NCBI RefSeq assembly: GCF_037975245.1
Contig: NC_092578.1
Coordinates: 4,361,501 to 4,425,500, forward strand
Reading direction: 5' to 3'
Source: Apostichopus japonicus
Taxonomy: Eukaryota > Echinodermata > Holothuroidea > Aspidochirotida > Stichopodidae
DNA: 64,000 nucleotides
Part shown: positions 25,145 to 41,269 of the stretch, one piece after another
Numbering within the stretch: the stretch's first letter is position 1
Layout: each line of letters opens with the position of its first letter
Program-made: the position numbers and the translations under genes
The notes under the pieces: generated by a model
The model's input: only the letters and a program-made list of their open reading frames with translations
Database searches by the model: none
What the model was told of the DNA's origin: nothing

Positions 25145-28100
25145 ATGTATTACATTCCGAGAGGAGGAAATAGAGGTGGAGCCGATCAATTTAAATGGGA
25201 AGACGTGAAAGAAGACAAGGGTCGAGAATGTTACCTGGGTAGGCCCTATTGATTTTAGCTTTATCGTAACGTTAGCCTAGCGCTTCGTAACGAAAGCATC
25301 GTAACGTTAGTATAGCGCATGCATAGGCTAGCATGTAACTTCGACTGGCACTACATTACCTAGGTCAGGCTATACCCTAGGTGAATTGAATTTATTTTCT
25401 ACATTCCATTATTTTACATTTTACATTTTGAACATTAATTCTCATGAAGAACCACTTTATCCTATAACCACAGCACACCAGCATTCCTAAATAGTTTGAT
25501 GTCAACCAATTGTAATTTGACCTTAGCCTTTGATTGAATACAGAACGATTGTAATTTGTATGGTCCAATTAGATTTTGTAGTTGCAAAAATTTGTTTGTC
25601 ACATGATCCTGCTAGGATCGAAACGTCAGGCCAACTTACTTTTACACACAGGCTCTTTAGTGGATTTAGCAGTAAGCTAAGTAACAGTTAAATTTAATTT
25701 TTATAATGATTTTATTTTGTAAGATCATGTTAAGTACAGAGAAGCATGCCAATGAATGCATCCTTCTTGACGTTTGCTGATTTTGCGATGAACAGACATT
25801 TCAACTGATTTATTTTGTGCTAAAGTTACATCTTGTGGGTGGTTCAAGTTAATAGAAGTTATTTTTAATTCTTGTTCATCATAGAATTCTAATGTGGTGC
25901 TGCTTAGCTGTGTATTGCCAAAGCAGCCATGGTTCAAGTTAACTGCAAAATTTCATCTTCGCTGTTCTTATTGAAATGTTATAAATGTCACAGGAAGTTA
26001 TAGGATATGCATTCTGTACCATGTATATAGTAGATAGCCAATATTTTCAGTGAACTCTGATATTGAAAATTTCACATGTGTAGATTTTTCAGTACTTGAT
26101 GTTCTTGAAAACAAAGTTTGTTTGTGCACACAGCTGAGGTCATTTTCATGTATTTCATTTCTTTCCACATAGGTCACTCTTTGATGGCCCCAGTGGGACG
26201 TTGGCAGAAGAATAAAGATTTGCAATGGTTCAGCAAAGACAAACAAAATGATGTGACAGGGAATGTCAGTACCGAAATCCAAAAAGCAAGAGATGCTGAA
26301 AGGGAAGCAATGCTTATTGCATTGTAAGTGAAAGCTGATATGGCTGACAACTTAAAACTAAAACAACATTATACATACAGTACATGACCAAATGAGATTA
26401 TTGTTCAACTCATACTCCATGTTTGTTATGCCTAAGGAATAATTACTCAGTAAGGAACACTAAGTCTCACCCTCCCCCATTACCCATTGGCTTAACTTCA
26501 TTTCATGAGGTCCATGAGGAAACTGCATGCAAATCATCTTAAAGTTTGATTTATTATGATTGTTCCTATATAACCTGCACACCTAGGTAAGAATCTATAG
26601 CCTCCCTCCCTCCCCCCCCCCTGATATTCACCCTTGTGGCTTATTTTCCTTTTTGTTCTACTGTAACTAGAGGCCAGAAGGTTGGAGACAGGTTAGCTGC
26701 AGAGACGATGAAGCCTCAAACAGATGACAGTCTGCTGAAGCTGCAAAGGTTAGGCAATCATTTCTTGTGTAATTGATTGATAGCATTATTTTTGCACAAC
26801 CAGTACAATTATCATATGATGCAAAAATAACATGAACTGAATGTTCCCAGTTCAGTTGTGAAATCCCTGCTCTATCAAAGTGAGCATGGACTTTGTGATG
26901 TGCCACCATCAACTATTTTGTTCATTCCTATATGTACCCTTTTATGTATTTTCTTCAAGTGTTTCTTTATGGATAGATCACATGATGTCCCCATCAGACT
27001 GGTTGTTGAAAAGTCCTCTGTGGGCCCACAGGGATCTTGTTTGCACACTCCGATGAAAGTGAGCTCCAGATGAGATAAATGAAAGTAAATATGAAACATT
27101 ATTTTATCCATTTTTTCTTAATTAAATATGTCAATTTCTTTCTCCAGATCAAAGCCTGCCAAAAGGAAGAAGAAACAAAAGGAGAAAGAGAAGAAGAAAG
27201 GAAAGAGAAAAAATAAGGAAATACCTAAAAAGTACAAGAACAAGAAATCAAAAAGGAAGAGAAGAGATTCTTCAGACTCTGATGAAACAGAATCTTCATC
27301 TGAGAGTGAGAGGTCTGTTGAAAATATTTTAATAATATTTACTCAGATATTGAACTCCTAAAAAACAAACAAAACTTTGTGAAAAGCATGAGGAACCTAT
27401 TGGGTCAAGTTGGTATGTGTGTGATGTGGGAGGGGATATGTATGTGATACTCATATTTGTTAACACAACACCCACAGGAACCAATTTTCAGTGATATTTT
27501 GCAGAAATATACCTCATGATCCAATAATAGTCCCTATTTTAATAAGGCTCAACTCTGTTGCATATTTAATAAGTGGTTAAATTTGTCAGCAGCCATTTGG
27601 AACAATTTTTCCATGATTATATCATTCTATACTGTAGTCTCATATCGTGCTTCAGAGCACTTGTACTGACAGTATGAACGATTCTGCACCATCATTATCT
27701 AATGAAAGCAGGATATTGATAAGTTCTCATACTGACAGTTCTAGTGCTTTGAAGCATGACATGAAAGTACAACACTTAGGAAATTTTCCTAACTGGGCAT
27801 GTGTCAGCAATTTCCTCAATTGTGTACCTTGCTTCTACAATATTATGTCCCCACTTCAAATCATTGTCATTGCAACATCATTGGAACTTGCTTTCTTCGA
27901 TAATCACATGTTCAGATTCGTAACAACTTTTTCGCCTCTTGATTTCAACTTCCAGTGATTCCGATTCCTCATCTGATGATGAAAGAGAACAGCCTGCCAA
28001 GAAAAGAAAACACAGCAGAGGAAAGGAGCACAGAGGAAGAAGAGACAGGGACAGTTATCACCACAGAGACAGATTAGACAAGAACAGTAGTAGAACAGAT

Positions 28101-28166
28101 AGAGACAGGAGGAAGAGAGGGAGTAGCAGAGAAAGGGAAAGAAAGAAATATTATGACAAAAGATGA
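25145..28166 (+). CDS. MMTAG2: MMTAG2 (C1orf35)-like nuclear protein, 5 exons
   Basis: Exons: 25145-25238, 26173-26323, 26671-26748, 27148-27312, 27956-28166. The total is 699 bases, 232 residues plus TGA, with GT-AG junctions that all keep frame. The N-terminus ([20 protein letters not shown], then [20 protein letters not shown] and RWQKNKDL) is the signature of the multiple-myeloma-tumour-associated protein 2 family (Pfam MMtag), which in vertebrates reads [20 protein letters not shown]. The middle is a Lys-rich nuclear-localisation stretch ([19 protein letters not shown]), then acidic serine runs ([26 protein letters not shown]) and an SR/RD-like tail ending KKYYDKR. The family has no established catalytic function; the composition suggests a nuclear, probably RNP-associated protein. 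It is transcribed divergently from SRBD1. Confidence 0.92.
25588..25670 (+). repeat. Dispersed repeat with GATCC-loop-GGATC-GAAAC core, copy 1
   Basis: It reads GATCCTGCTAGGATCGAAAC followed by GTCAGGCCAACTTACTTTTA and ACACACAGGCTCTTTAGTGG. A matching inverted copy is at 55801. The stem GATCC/GGATC directly before GAAAC resembles a hammerhead ribozyme stem II and core, as found in Penelope-like elements. It lies in MMTAG2 intron 1. Confidence 0.6.
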
Positions 28167-31100
28167 AAATAGCAGGAAATGTAAATGGGATACTAATACT
28201 ATGTGTGAAGGATATGGACCGATGGGGCTAGTTCAGAAGAACAGATTGGGAGGGGAAAACAATTATGAACAGAAGGAGAAATGTGAAGGAAAAAGTCTTG
28301 TGTGAAAAGATTATGATGAAAATAGTGTGAAACACAAATGGACAGTTATAATAATGAAGTATACAATGGATGGAGGATGTCTAGAAAACCAGTAAGAGAA
28401 AAAATATGGGGAGAATGAAAATCATCAGCCTGAAAATAGCCTGAAGCAGAAAGGAAGATATGGATGAAGCATAGCTGTAAATATATAGAATGGACAGTTA
28501 CGAAGGAAATTAATGAAGAGAAGAGAAATACCAGAATAGTTACTAAAATGAAAGGTACTTGCTGTCTTGCATACAGTGCATTTGAACATGTCCCACACAT
28601 GGAGTAGTGTGATCGTTATTATTGCAGCTGTTGTTTGCGACAGTATTCTGTCACTTGTGCTACACCGGCACAATCCCCTTCAATGGCATATTACCCATGT
28701 ATCATATCATGTCCATATACTCTGTGTGATATATCATAGTTCAAATCGATTTAGCATTTGTCTTCACATGTCGATAGGTTTTAGTGGGAACTAATTTAGC
28801 AAAGTTTTGAGCTTCAGTGAAGCTAATCACATCAATATACAGAACGTTAAACATGATCACTTCACCGCCTACATACTTCTGCACCTTAGTAGCCTACTAC
28901 TTACTGCTACTGTGATACATTAACCTAACTGGCAGTAGCTTGCTGCCATTGCAGAATTGTTATAACCACAGCATATTTCATATGCAATCTACCTCGGCTG
29001 GACAGTTGTTATGAATTGGCTTGTGGTGGGATCACCAAATCTTCAAGTCTTTAATGGGGAAACAAAGTAAAACAGATTTAAACAAAGTTTTTGTTTTTCT
29101 TTTATTTTCTCTTACTATGATGGGATGGAGGGTGTTGGCAGGACTGGTATAACAAGTAAGTGATGCATCAAGTATTTAAGACCACTTTACATGTCAGAAA
29201 TGATTGATGCTATGGTAACAACTACAAATTATGTAGTAACATTTCTTTGAGAACTTTATGACAAGAATAAAGCACAGGTTTTGCATTTTAAAGATGCTTT
29301 CTCCTCAGCTCACTGCAAAAGATATTCTTCTTGGAAACTGGTTAAATTAAAACCAATTTGGTTTCTTCCATTACTTTGAACTTTGACCAAGCCAAGTAAT
29401 ATTTGAACGTAACTGGATGCCATGTCAATTGTCAAATAGATATTTATGCGTCCTACCATTTGGCTAGTTTTGTTAATAAATTGTGAAGTCATTCACAATC
29501 AAGAACTTTTGGTTTTTTCCCGAATTTGATGTTATATTTCTCTTGCAAACCTTATTTCATTAATTGTCTGATTTGGACAGTCCCAATATCCTTACTTTCC
29601 TGTAAGGGTGATATACGGTACTAGCGTGATACTAGCGTGACAATTAGTCTCTATACCTGTTTGCTGATGAAAACAGACTTCCGAAGCAGATTCAGTGTTT
29701 CATATTCTAAATGCACTCTGACCAGGTGGGTTTTAATGGAGAAAAGCTGTCGGAATTGACAGAAAGAAATTTATTTTCTGTTGCCCTTATGGCGGGAACA
29801 ATTTACCTTAAAATCACTGCAACCGCCCATATCAGCATGCTCATTACACAAAGGTAACCTATATATATACTTGTTTCGTCCACTTTTTTGCAAAAAAAGC
29901 TTTCACTTTCTAAACTTAACTCGCCCAATGTTTTTTCTCTCTTTCACTGATAGCAAGACAAAGAATAAGTAGACCAGAATATGTTCGGTGTTTTCTTTCC
30001 CTGTTTTTTAATGGTTCCGTATAATGACAGATTTTTTGCTTGCTACAAAATGGGGAACAACGACCGGAAATAATGGACTGTGTCATGCACCTTAACATCG
30101 CAAGAACTGAAGGAAAAAAACACCTAGATTGGTGGTAATGCTCCAAAGTCTTGTGATGTTGTGGTAATGTATCTCCTAGTTCAAACTGTTTATTCTGCTA
30201 GGAAAATAAATACTTTGATTATCACCATTAAAGGTGACTTTAAGCAGAATTTAATAGTCTTGATTTATGTCATAATCCAAACAAAACTATTTGACTGGCG
30301 GTTGCTTCTATAGCTATTTTTCTTTGCAAGACATCCTTGACCAGTTTCAGGATTCAAAACTCTATGTGATTGGTTCTGTCCGAGAAGCTTAAAAGATGCC
30401 CAATATCTCAAGGCTAGCCAAAGTGCTCCAACACAGTCCATAATTTCAGGTTACAGATTGTTACTGGAAAGTGCACAGAAAATGAACATATGCAAATTGA
30501 TGATGAAAGAAAACTTAAAAATTTTACAATTTTTTTCTTGTTTTTAAAGTGAGAAGACAAACAATCATTGATTCTTAAAGTTACAACAAAATCAATTAGC
30601 AAAAAAATTGGTCCCTTTCACAGGATTCCTTTATATTCTGCTGCTGCTTCAAAGGGGGGGGGGGGGAGGGGTGGGGTAGGAGTTATCACTAACAGATCAA
30701 AAATTACATCAATACATGGAAAATTGATTATTTCACTTGACTACCTACTGGGGCCATACCATTACTAATTGACTTAATCACTGGTAAAAATAAAAAAGGA
30801 AAGAAATTCAAACAGGAATAGCAACCCACAACCATTAAAACAAATAATATCCGAAGACCCCAAATCCATTCTACATCATGTGACTTCACATTTTCTTTAC
30901 AGGTTACATTCTCGTCCCTTATATATGTATTACCTAAACTGATTTTGGAAACACCTGAAAAGGAAAATTATGCGTTCCTTAACGTTTATTCTAAAGAGAT
31001 GAGGTTTCTTTGCTTTCTGCCCAGAATTCCCATCTCAAATGATGATGATATGTAAAGAGAAACAATTTACCTCATGAAACCTCAACCAAAGATTGTCACA

Positions 31101-33232
31101 AGACGAGAGAGACAGCTTATTATTTAAATACAAAAGGCACACCGCCTGCTATGAGTGGAGTTTTAGAAGCGATGAACCGAGAGAACATTTCACGGCACGT
31201 CATTATCATAAGTTGTACACAACGGTGGCTAATTGCATTGGTCATTGCAGACAGTCGATGGGTAACTTTCAAAATTGCTAGGCAAATGGACTTTTGTATA
31301 TTTATGGACAATTTGATGCCTTCACAATATTGTAAAGAACCTGAGAGCTAATAATGATGATTTTTGTGCAAGAAATACAGTCACACGAATTATGTCGCAC
31401 GCTACGGCAGGCCACAATATTTTTATAGCACAACAACAGCTCAACTTAAAATATTCCGTACTTTCAATTGTTTAATGTCTTAGACACTAAGGCTTAATTA
31501 CCATGCAAAGATGGATGGAAAATTTCAGAGACTTGTGGAACATCCCTAAAAAAAACCTAAAAGCAGAGACAAAATATGGCACAAATTTCCTTTTAACAGG
31601 AAACTGACATCATAATGAACTGCACAAAACTGATGGAATGTCTTCTTTCATAGAAATGTTGCTACTTCCCAGTCTCGAAAGGACATAGATATTTTAAAAA
31701 CAGTTTTCAGTAATTCTACAGTCTATATGCATACATGCTACACATATTTGTCATGTTATTTTCTGCAAAAAAGAATGATTTTCAAGGAAACTTTCCCACA
31801 GAGGGAGCATTGGCCTCCCGTCACACACATTGGTAGCTGAACTTATACCAGCGCAGGTACAATTCCTCTCGACCAAACATGCTTTAGAGAGTAAAATACA
31901 ATAAGCTAATAGGAAGCAAAGTCAGCAAACTGCTCTCAGAGTTTCAGACTGTGCTATTTTAAAACAAAAGCAAAATTGATGTAACTGTGAATATATTAAT
32001 ATCTTTTAATTCACAATTATTTTTTTTCGTTTTTGATATTTTTTTCTCTCTGTAAATCTTCTCCAAACTTCCCAGAGAAACTTATACGCTAGTAAATTCA
32101 CAACAATTTTTTGTGATAGCTCTTTTTAAAGAAGAATGGCTTAGTAAAATAAGATGAATGGTTAATTGTTGAACAATGTAGAAAGATTCAGAGTATAGGA
32201 TACGCTACTCTCAGCCAGTACAGAACTCGACTGCAAAAGAATATTACTACTAGTATTAACTGTACAGGGTGAAGAAGAATCAGGCCGGATAGCAGAGGCT
32301 CAAAATAGGTTGGTTTCTCTGTGCCATGTCTCATGGTGAACATTAAATACCAAGAAAAATGAATGAAAAAAAATTCAGAAAGAAAAAACCAACTTAGAAC
32401 AATCACAATACTTTCAAAGCATTTGAATATTTTTTTGTATACCAAAATTTTGATTGCAAAAATTGCTACTAGAAACAAGCACAAGTTGACAAAGAAGAGT
32501 TATACAGTATGTGCAAACTTGAAGGATGTGCAGGCACTACTATACAGTGTCCCCTTGTCCCTCCCACCTTCCCTCCCCCACCCTCCCCCCCACACACTCA
32601 AAAAATCCCACAACAAATTGAAGATCTTTTAGTCTTGCACCCGTACAGCTTCTGCCATAATTGAGACATCTGCACACATATACAGTTTAAGAATACCTAA
32701 TACATTCCAACATTCCTTTTGTCTAAACAGTTTCTAAATGAACTTTGAAATGAGAGTGAAAGAAACATGAAATTACCCCAGTGGTTGACAAAGGGTTTTT
32801 ATAATTACGAGAGGAAGTTTACATTCCCATAAAAGGACTACAAAGAATTGCCAAACACTTTCTATTTAACGGCAAAGAAATGCCATACACACCGAAGACT
32901 TTCTTGTGTAACACTACATAGATTTGAAGAAAAAATATGCTTTTTTCCCCGTTATAATCACCTCTTCAGAGCCTCTTTGTTGGAAACTTTTTCCCAACAT
33001 TTCAAATCTATGTAAAACTTGCTTCTATGCCGGATTGTGATGTGAAGATTCGACTACGTGTTTCCATAAACAAACAAAAATGAGAGAGAATAAAAAAAGG
33101 TGAATAGAGAGGGGGTGTTATTCCCATAACAAATTGGGGAGTATGATTTTCCCATGAGCAAATGGTTACACATAAACAGACCTAGTGTGTTGGACTTTCT
33201 TTATTTTACCACACCGCTTTTTTTCTCTCCGA
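28167..33232. other. Intergenic: MMTAG2 3' side and ARF copy A 3' side
   Basis: No supported coding region. The first part is probably the MMTAG2 3' UTR; an AATAAA stands at about 29264. A poly-G patch lies at 30653-30680. The short open frames have no recognisable motifs. Confidence 0.5.
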
Positions 33233-35523
<2,291 letters not shown>

Positions 35524-36452
35524 CTAGTTCTTCCTAGGTCGGATAAAGAGCAGAAAAAGTGTGATATTAGTCAAGTTTTCAACCAGCCTGAAACTGTTGT
35601 TCCAAAACCTACAATATATATCTCAATACAGGAGAATGATATAACGATTTACCTAGTTACAGAGTGTACATTGTTAACTCTACAGGTATGATGTGTGTGC
35701 TTGACTAAATGATTGACTATTTATATAGACTATTTATACACGAGACAATTGCTCTGTTTTTCACTGGCAGTATAGCAGGACCTATCAGGACGTATCACCT
35801 CTCTCTACAGACATTTTAGAAACTGTGAAGTACAGTTTCGTAGACTATGCAATAGCAATGGACAATAAAAAGAGAGCAATGTTCAAGTAAATTTTGAAGT
35901 ATTAACTTTGTATTGTGACAATTGTGCAATTTTCCTGGATACAAACCAAAATACCACAACTGTATTGAGGTTATATCATGAGGTGAGGTTGCATGTGTTT
36001 ATGACGTATCTATGCTACATACGCAATCTAATTGTCTATGCGACAAGATTTTCTTCTACGATGTATACGCCTTAAAAAATTTTGTTCAGAAATTATTTCA
36101 GAGAAGGCTGTCATTCTAGAGGCTTGAGGTTTTAAAAGTAAATGTGTTTAGTTAAGAATTTCTTTTCACTTTATTGCAATAGATTATGAATCACAACATC
36201 TTTCTTTCCTCTGTTCTCTGTCTAAAATCATTGTTCTGTCCATTTCTGCGAACTATCCCCTGAAATGATGACATTTTATAGAACACACGGTCCTTGCTTT
36301 TTCATATTTCATTTGAGGCAACTGCAACTTGTTACCATGACAAATTGACAATATGATCAACCCACTTTCGAAAGCCAAGTTCTGAGAAATCCTATGGTTG
36401 ACAAACTATAAACGGATCTAGTGCCACTCTGCCATAGGTACATACCGCTTTA

Positions 36453-36518
36453 CTTTTCCGCCATAGGTTTCGATCCTTTACACTATTGCAGAAAGGCTTG
36501 AAACCTATGGCGGAAAGG
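36453..36518. repeat. Hairpin with 19-bp arms
   Basis: CTTTTCCGCCATAGGTTTC (36453-36471) is inverted as GAAACCTATGGCGGAAAGG (36500-36518), 18 of 19 bases pairing, with a 28-base loop. It lies upstream of ARF copy A, perhaps in a 5' intron. Confidence 0.75.
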
Positions 36519-38819
36519 TACATATTAGGAATGGATTTTACCGTGGTGTACAGGAATGTATTGTTGAAACTTTCTTTGAATCGCAAGGAAGGATATGTGT
36601 ACTGTCTTCAAATGTGATGGTTTCCCTGGATAGACTGAATTGTAGTTAGACAAGATTGGGGAATTGATAGTCTTTAATGTACAGGTTCATTGAATAGTTT
36701 TAATTGTAAGTTTGTAAGAGTTGATACACTGTCTTCAAATATATAATAGTTGGTTGAATAAATCAAATGAAATTAGGCTGATTGTTCATTAAAAAGACCG
36801 ATTCTGATTGTCAAATGAAATAACCGATTTTGTTGATTTAGCAGGCCTTGGTAGAGTGAAGCAAACAATATACAGTGCATATACAATGCACCCACAATAA
36901 CATGCTCTTTCTGCCATACGAAATGTGCTTTACCGCCATGACGGTAGCATGGCTTTTTTCTATAGCAGAAACAGCACATTTTCTATAATCGTTTATTTCG
37001 TTTATTTGTTCACAATATATACAACAATCGTAGCGAATACAGAGAGTTATGGAATGTGAAAGGATGTGAATCAGGAAAGTAGGAAACCCTTGTAGGCTTA
37101 TCTAGTGATACACTTCCTGATCATAGAGTACACAAATAACTTACAAAAAGAATTAAGAAAGGAACTAAGAAAAAGAGATGAAATGAAGAAAGAAAGAAAA
37201 TGAAAAGAAAAGAAAAGAAAGAGGAACCTCAATCTCAGTATAAGTTGAAGTAAAATCTCTTTAATTTGTATTTAAACAAATTTCGGGAAGGTTGTGACCT
37301 GATATTAAGCAGCAAAGAATTCCATGTGATGCTTTTCGATGTCAGACTATATTTCCCTACATTGGTGTGAATGCAATTAGGGCGTAAAATTTGTATAAAT
37401 GTCCTGTGTTATAATTGTGAATGGCATGGTTGTGAACAAGGAAATGGTCGAAAGCAGGAGGGACCTGTCCATGAATAGCTCTATAGGCAAATGTGACTAC
37501 ATATAAATCAGGGAGTTTGAAGATGTTAAGATCTTTGAAAAGTTAACTTGTTTGTTCATTGTAATTGGCGGAAAGTACCGATGGAGGATGACACAGCTGC
37601 CACTATAAACTCTCCTGACCATAATAACTTTCTTAGACTAAGCTACTACCTAAAACAATGTACTTTTTTGTACTCAATATTGAGCATTCACATACCAGGA
37701 TCTTAACCTACCTTGTTGACCAGCAAGATATGATAGACTTCCCTTTGTTGTCAATTAAATAGTCATGTTCATTCAACTTATCCAAGTAATACTAGGCTAT
37801 TACTCTAACATTAATTGGAGTTAACTTTATATGGGCTAGGCTAAACCAAATCAAACTAGGCCTAGTTGGGGCAAATAACAGTTGTCCTTCACGTTTCAGA
37901 TAACACCAGGTTATTTTCAGTTTCATGACTCTTGATAACTAAGCCTTAACTTCTTAGACATATCCTTACCTGAAGTTAGCCTCTGAAAACAAGCTAGTCG
38001 CACATTTACGTTTGGTTGCGTGTAACTTATGACGTGCAGCAACACAGTTCCTTGTACTCATGATTTAACTTAGGCCTAACGTTAAGGTTAATTTGAAATA
38101 GGCTACAACGGAACCGTAGTAGACTATTAACTTACAGTTACATACACTGCACAAACTTGCTGGTTAGGCTATACTTTTTTCCAGTCAGCTTCGCAAGCAC
38201 TTACGTTGATCGTTAGGGAACGCCTTTGATATTTCCACTGTATTGGGATTAAAAATGTCAAGAAGTGGACGAAAATCCCTCTTAATAATCGAAAAATATT
38301 CCTTTTTTTCTGCGGCTGAAATATGCTTCACATTCACTTATCGATTAGCAACCAATCGGGTAAAAATGTACTCTTGTGGGCGTTCTCAAATGGTAGTGTG
38401 ATCTCATTTACTGTGGCATGGAAAAAGGAGGTTGTCAGAAGCTCGACAAACTATTTTCTAGATCACTAAAGGGTTGCGTCTATAGTGTAAGTAGTACTTG
38501 ATAATTTGACACAGATAATTTTACCAGAATAATTAATCTTATTTTATGATCGCATCAATTTAATAATTGATATTTTTATCTATTTAACTTTCTAATTATT
38601 TTCTTTCACAACCAACTGCCTTTATTAAATTCCAATTTTATTGAAATTAAAACTAGCTACACCAACGTGTTCACAGTGGCCACACACAGCTACGTGAACG
38701 TCACATTACGGATATAATCATCAGCCACCGCGTAACATAAAGTATTGGCGGCCAAATGAGACAGAAAGTTAACAAAAGAATTTGAATATGTACAAAGCTC
38801 GTGACTGTCCGACGTGAAA

Positions 38820-39143
38820 CAGTGGCGTCGCCAAGGGGTGGCCTGGGGGGGGGGCAGGAACGTGCTCTCCCCAAAAATCGTGCCCCCCCCCCGATGCGAT
38901 TTGTAAGTGTTAAAAAAAAAATGGTCAAACAAAAACTTTATCTGCCTCAATTAAAAATTCTTGAATATAAAGTTACTTCAATATGCAAGATAAAGCACCA
39001 GACTGCATTGAAGGACCCAAAATTAATCAAACTTACCCCTCCCCCTCCTCAAGGACGGCATTCACAAATATGCATTGTTCCCCCATAATAAAGTGCTGTG
39101 CCCCCTGTTCCCCCCAAGATTGAAATGTCTGGCGACGCCAATG
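38820..39143. mobile_element. Short non-autonomous hAT-like element
   Basis: The left end is CAGTGGCGTCGCCAAGG and the right end reversed CATTGGCGTCGCCAGAC. Long G and C runs sit near both ends. The flanking 8-mers ACGTGAAA and CGTAGAAA are similar but not identical. There is no intact transposase. Confidence 0.6.
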
Positions 39144-39950
39144 CGTAGAAACCAGACATTGCTCAAAATAAAACGTTTTCCATGACTAATTTCCCCCGCA
39201 TTTAGGCCTATTCCTTAAAAATATCGTTCTTGGTGTTCGATGCAAGCCACTTTCTAAACAGATTCAAAACTGCAAGCCAGGTTCTTTCCTCCAAAGTAGT
39301 CCAAACAGAGAACAGCTCGTTTCAACCTGTCATATTGTGGTACTTTGTTTACAGAAGACACGATGTAACTTCAAACAAGATTACTTTCTACCAGACGTAA
39401 GAACCTGTTTATTTGTTTTTGCTTTATTTAAGATAATGAGTATATTTTTAATAGTCTGTCAACCACATTTATCTTTTCGTTTCTATGTGCATGCAGTGTG
39501 TACACTACTTAGTGTATCACAATCACATTGTTCAATACAGAATATACATTCGGATGTCCGTCCCAGCTTTCGTTTCCATTTTTATAATTGCATCTTGCAT
39601 TACATTGAAGGCCCGCTACTTGTTTTGGTATCCACGCACCCGAAGTGTCGTACATGCCGGTGTAAGAGGGGTGGGGATGTCACATCCTCAGCGGTGAACA
39701 TTAAAAGTCGGTTTCATATCGATGCGAGGTCGCCGTCTCAAATTGTGATCCAACTTCAGCGTGGTCTTACACCCATGAGCGGTAGAAATAATGAAACAAA
39801 GGTGAAGAAAAAGATAAGTCGTTGATTCTACGCCCCCCCCCCCTCCACCCCATCTCTCCGCTCTGTCTGTTTCCCAGATTTAGATAATATAGGCTAACAA
39901 AATGCTCTGCAGCGGTTTATCCGGTGGTATGATTGCTGAGCTTGAAAACA

Positions 39951-40004
39951 TTGCTGGATATTATTACATTGCTGGATATTATTACATTGCTGGATATAAT
40001 TACA
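39951..40004. repeat. 18-bp unit, 3 copies
   Basis: TTGCTGGATATTATTACA recurs at 39951, 39969 and 39987 (the last with one changed base). Confidence 0.9.
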
Positions 40005-41090
40005 ACTTCGATTAAGTTCCTTTTTTAACTGGGTACAAAGTCAACATGTGTTTTTCAAATGGGCGAGCTCTAAGGATAAGGAATACGTCTTCGCTTCTCG
40101 CAAATGTCAGCGTAGGGCCTGTCGCGATCAGACCAATATGGCGCAAACGGATCCAGGGAGGATGGGGTGTACCACCCTTCACCACCTCTACCCCAGCTAT
40201 TTCAATCACACCCAATGAATAATTTGAAAGTATTCATTGACACAACCTTGCGTTTGACGTCTTTAGAGGTAAGGACCCCCTACATAGTTGGCTCCAACGA
40301 TCTTAGGACCACCACACCTCTTGTAAGTAAAATCTGCGGATCCGCCTCTGTGGTGTGCATAGTTTCAAATTAACAGGCATGATCTTGATTTCATGATTTC
40401 TTCTATGGAATAAGGATATGTGGAAGGTGTACTACATGTGTTGATAGATCTATCATGGAAAACCCCTCCAAGTGAGCATGTCAAGGTTTGGTCACATTGT
40501 TATAATTATCCACTTTGGAATGATGCGTATAACATTTTTGTATCGTAATAGATTGATGAGTAAGAAGGTAGAACATATTCATAGAGCCCCATCACTCACT
40601 CAGGAAGGATCGATGCACACTATTTGTTCTTTATTAATATAGTGTCTTATACATTGCATCTACCCCCCGAACAAGGAAGCAAATATCAACATTCAGGACA
40701 ACTCAATACTTCCTTATCAGAATGGACATACTTTGTGTCCTAGTTTAACTAACTAAAGCCCTGCAATGAGTTTGGATAGACCAGGGTCCAGGGGTGGGGG
40801 AAGGGGGTTGTCAGTGATATGCATGATGCACCAGATTTCAATGGTAAAGGGCCAAATTCAAAAAAAATCGCGAGTGATTTTCGGCAAGAACCTTTTGGAA
40901 GGGCCAGTGGTAAATGAAGGATTTTATAAAGGCGGAGTGCGGCTAATGAAACAAGACTCCTGTAAATTGGTTTGGAAATCACCCCCTCAGTAAAAACAAG
41001 ATGAAAAGTTTAAGACTTCAAATGAGGCATTTTGAGTCATATAAGACATTAAGTTAGTTCTAGAAAGGTAGCTCTAAACACAAAGTTTCA

Positions 41091-41269
41091 CTAATAAGTT
41101 ATTTGTGTGAGGTTGCAAAAAGGGGAAGGGGGTTGTACACCCGTGGCAATGGTCTTCCCTGGATGTATGTGCAAAGTTAACCTGACTGAACCATTTCCCC
41201 CCATAATCAATGGGAGTTTGCACATTCACCTGGGGGTTGTACACTCGTCAACCTCACAAAAATAATTAG
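41091..41269. mobile_element. Short foldback element
   Basis: The ends CTAATAAGTTATTTGTGTGA and, reversed, GCTAATTATTTTTGTGAGG are inverted, and GGGGGTTGTACAC occurs in inverse context just inside each end. No target duplication is evident. Confidence 0.5.

Noticed and set aside
27647-27958. 103-residue open frame in the MMTAG2 intron, serine-rich at its start, as an alternative exon
   Set aside because: The plausible acceptor just before it does not keep the phase of the preceding exon: joining gives a stop within about 13 codons. It also lacks SR/KR composition beyond its first 40 residues.
39337-39825. 162-residue open frame on the plus strand
   Set aside because: It is Cys/His-rich by chance, with no recognisable spacing of zinc ligands, no splice sites and no family resemblance.
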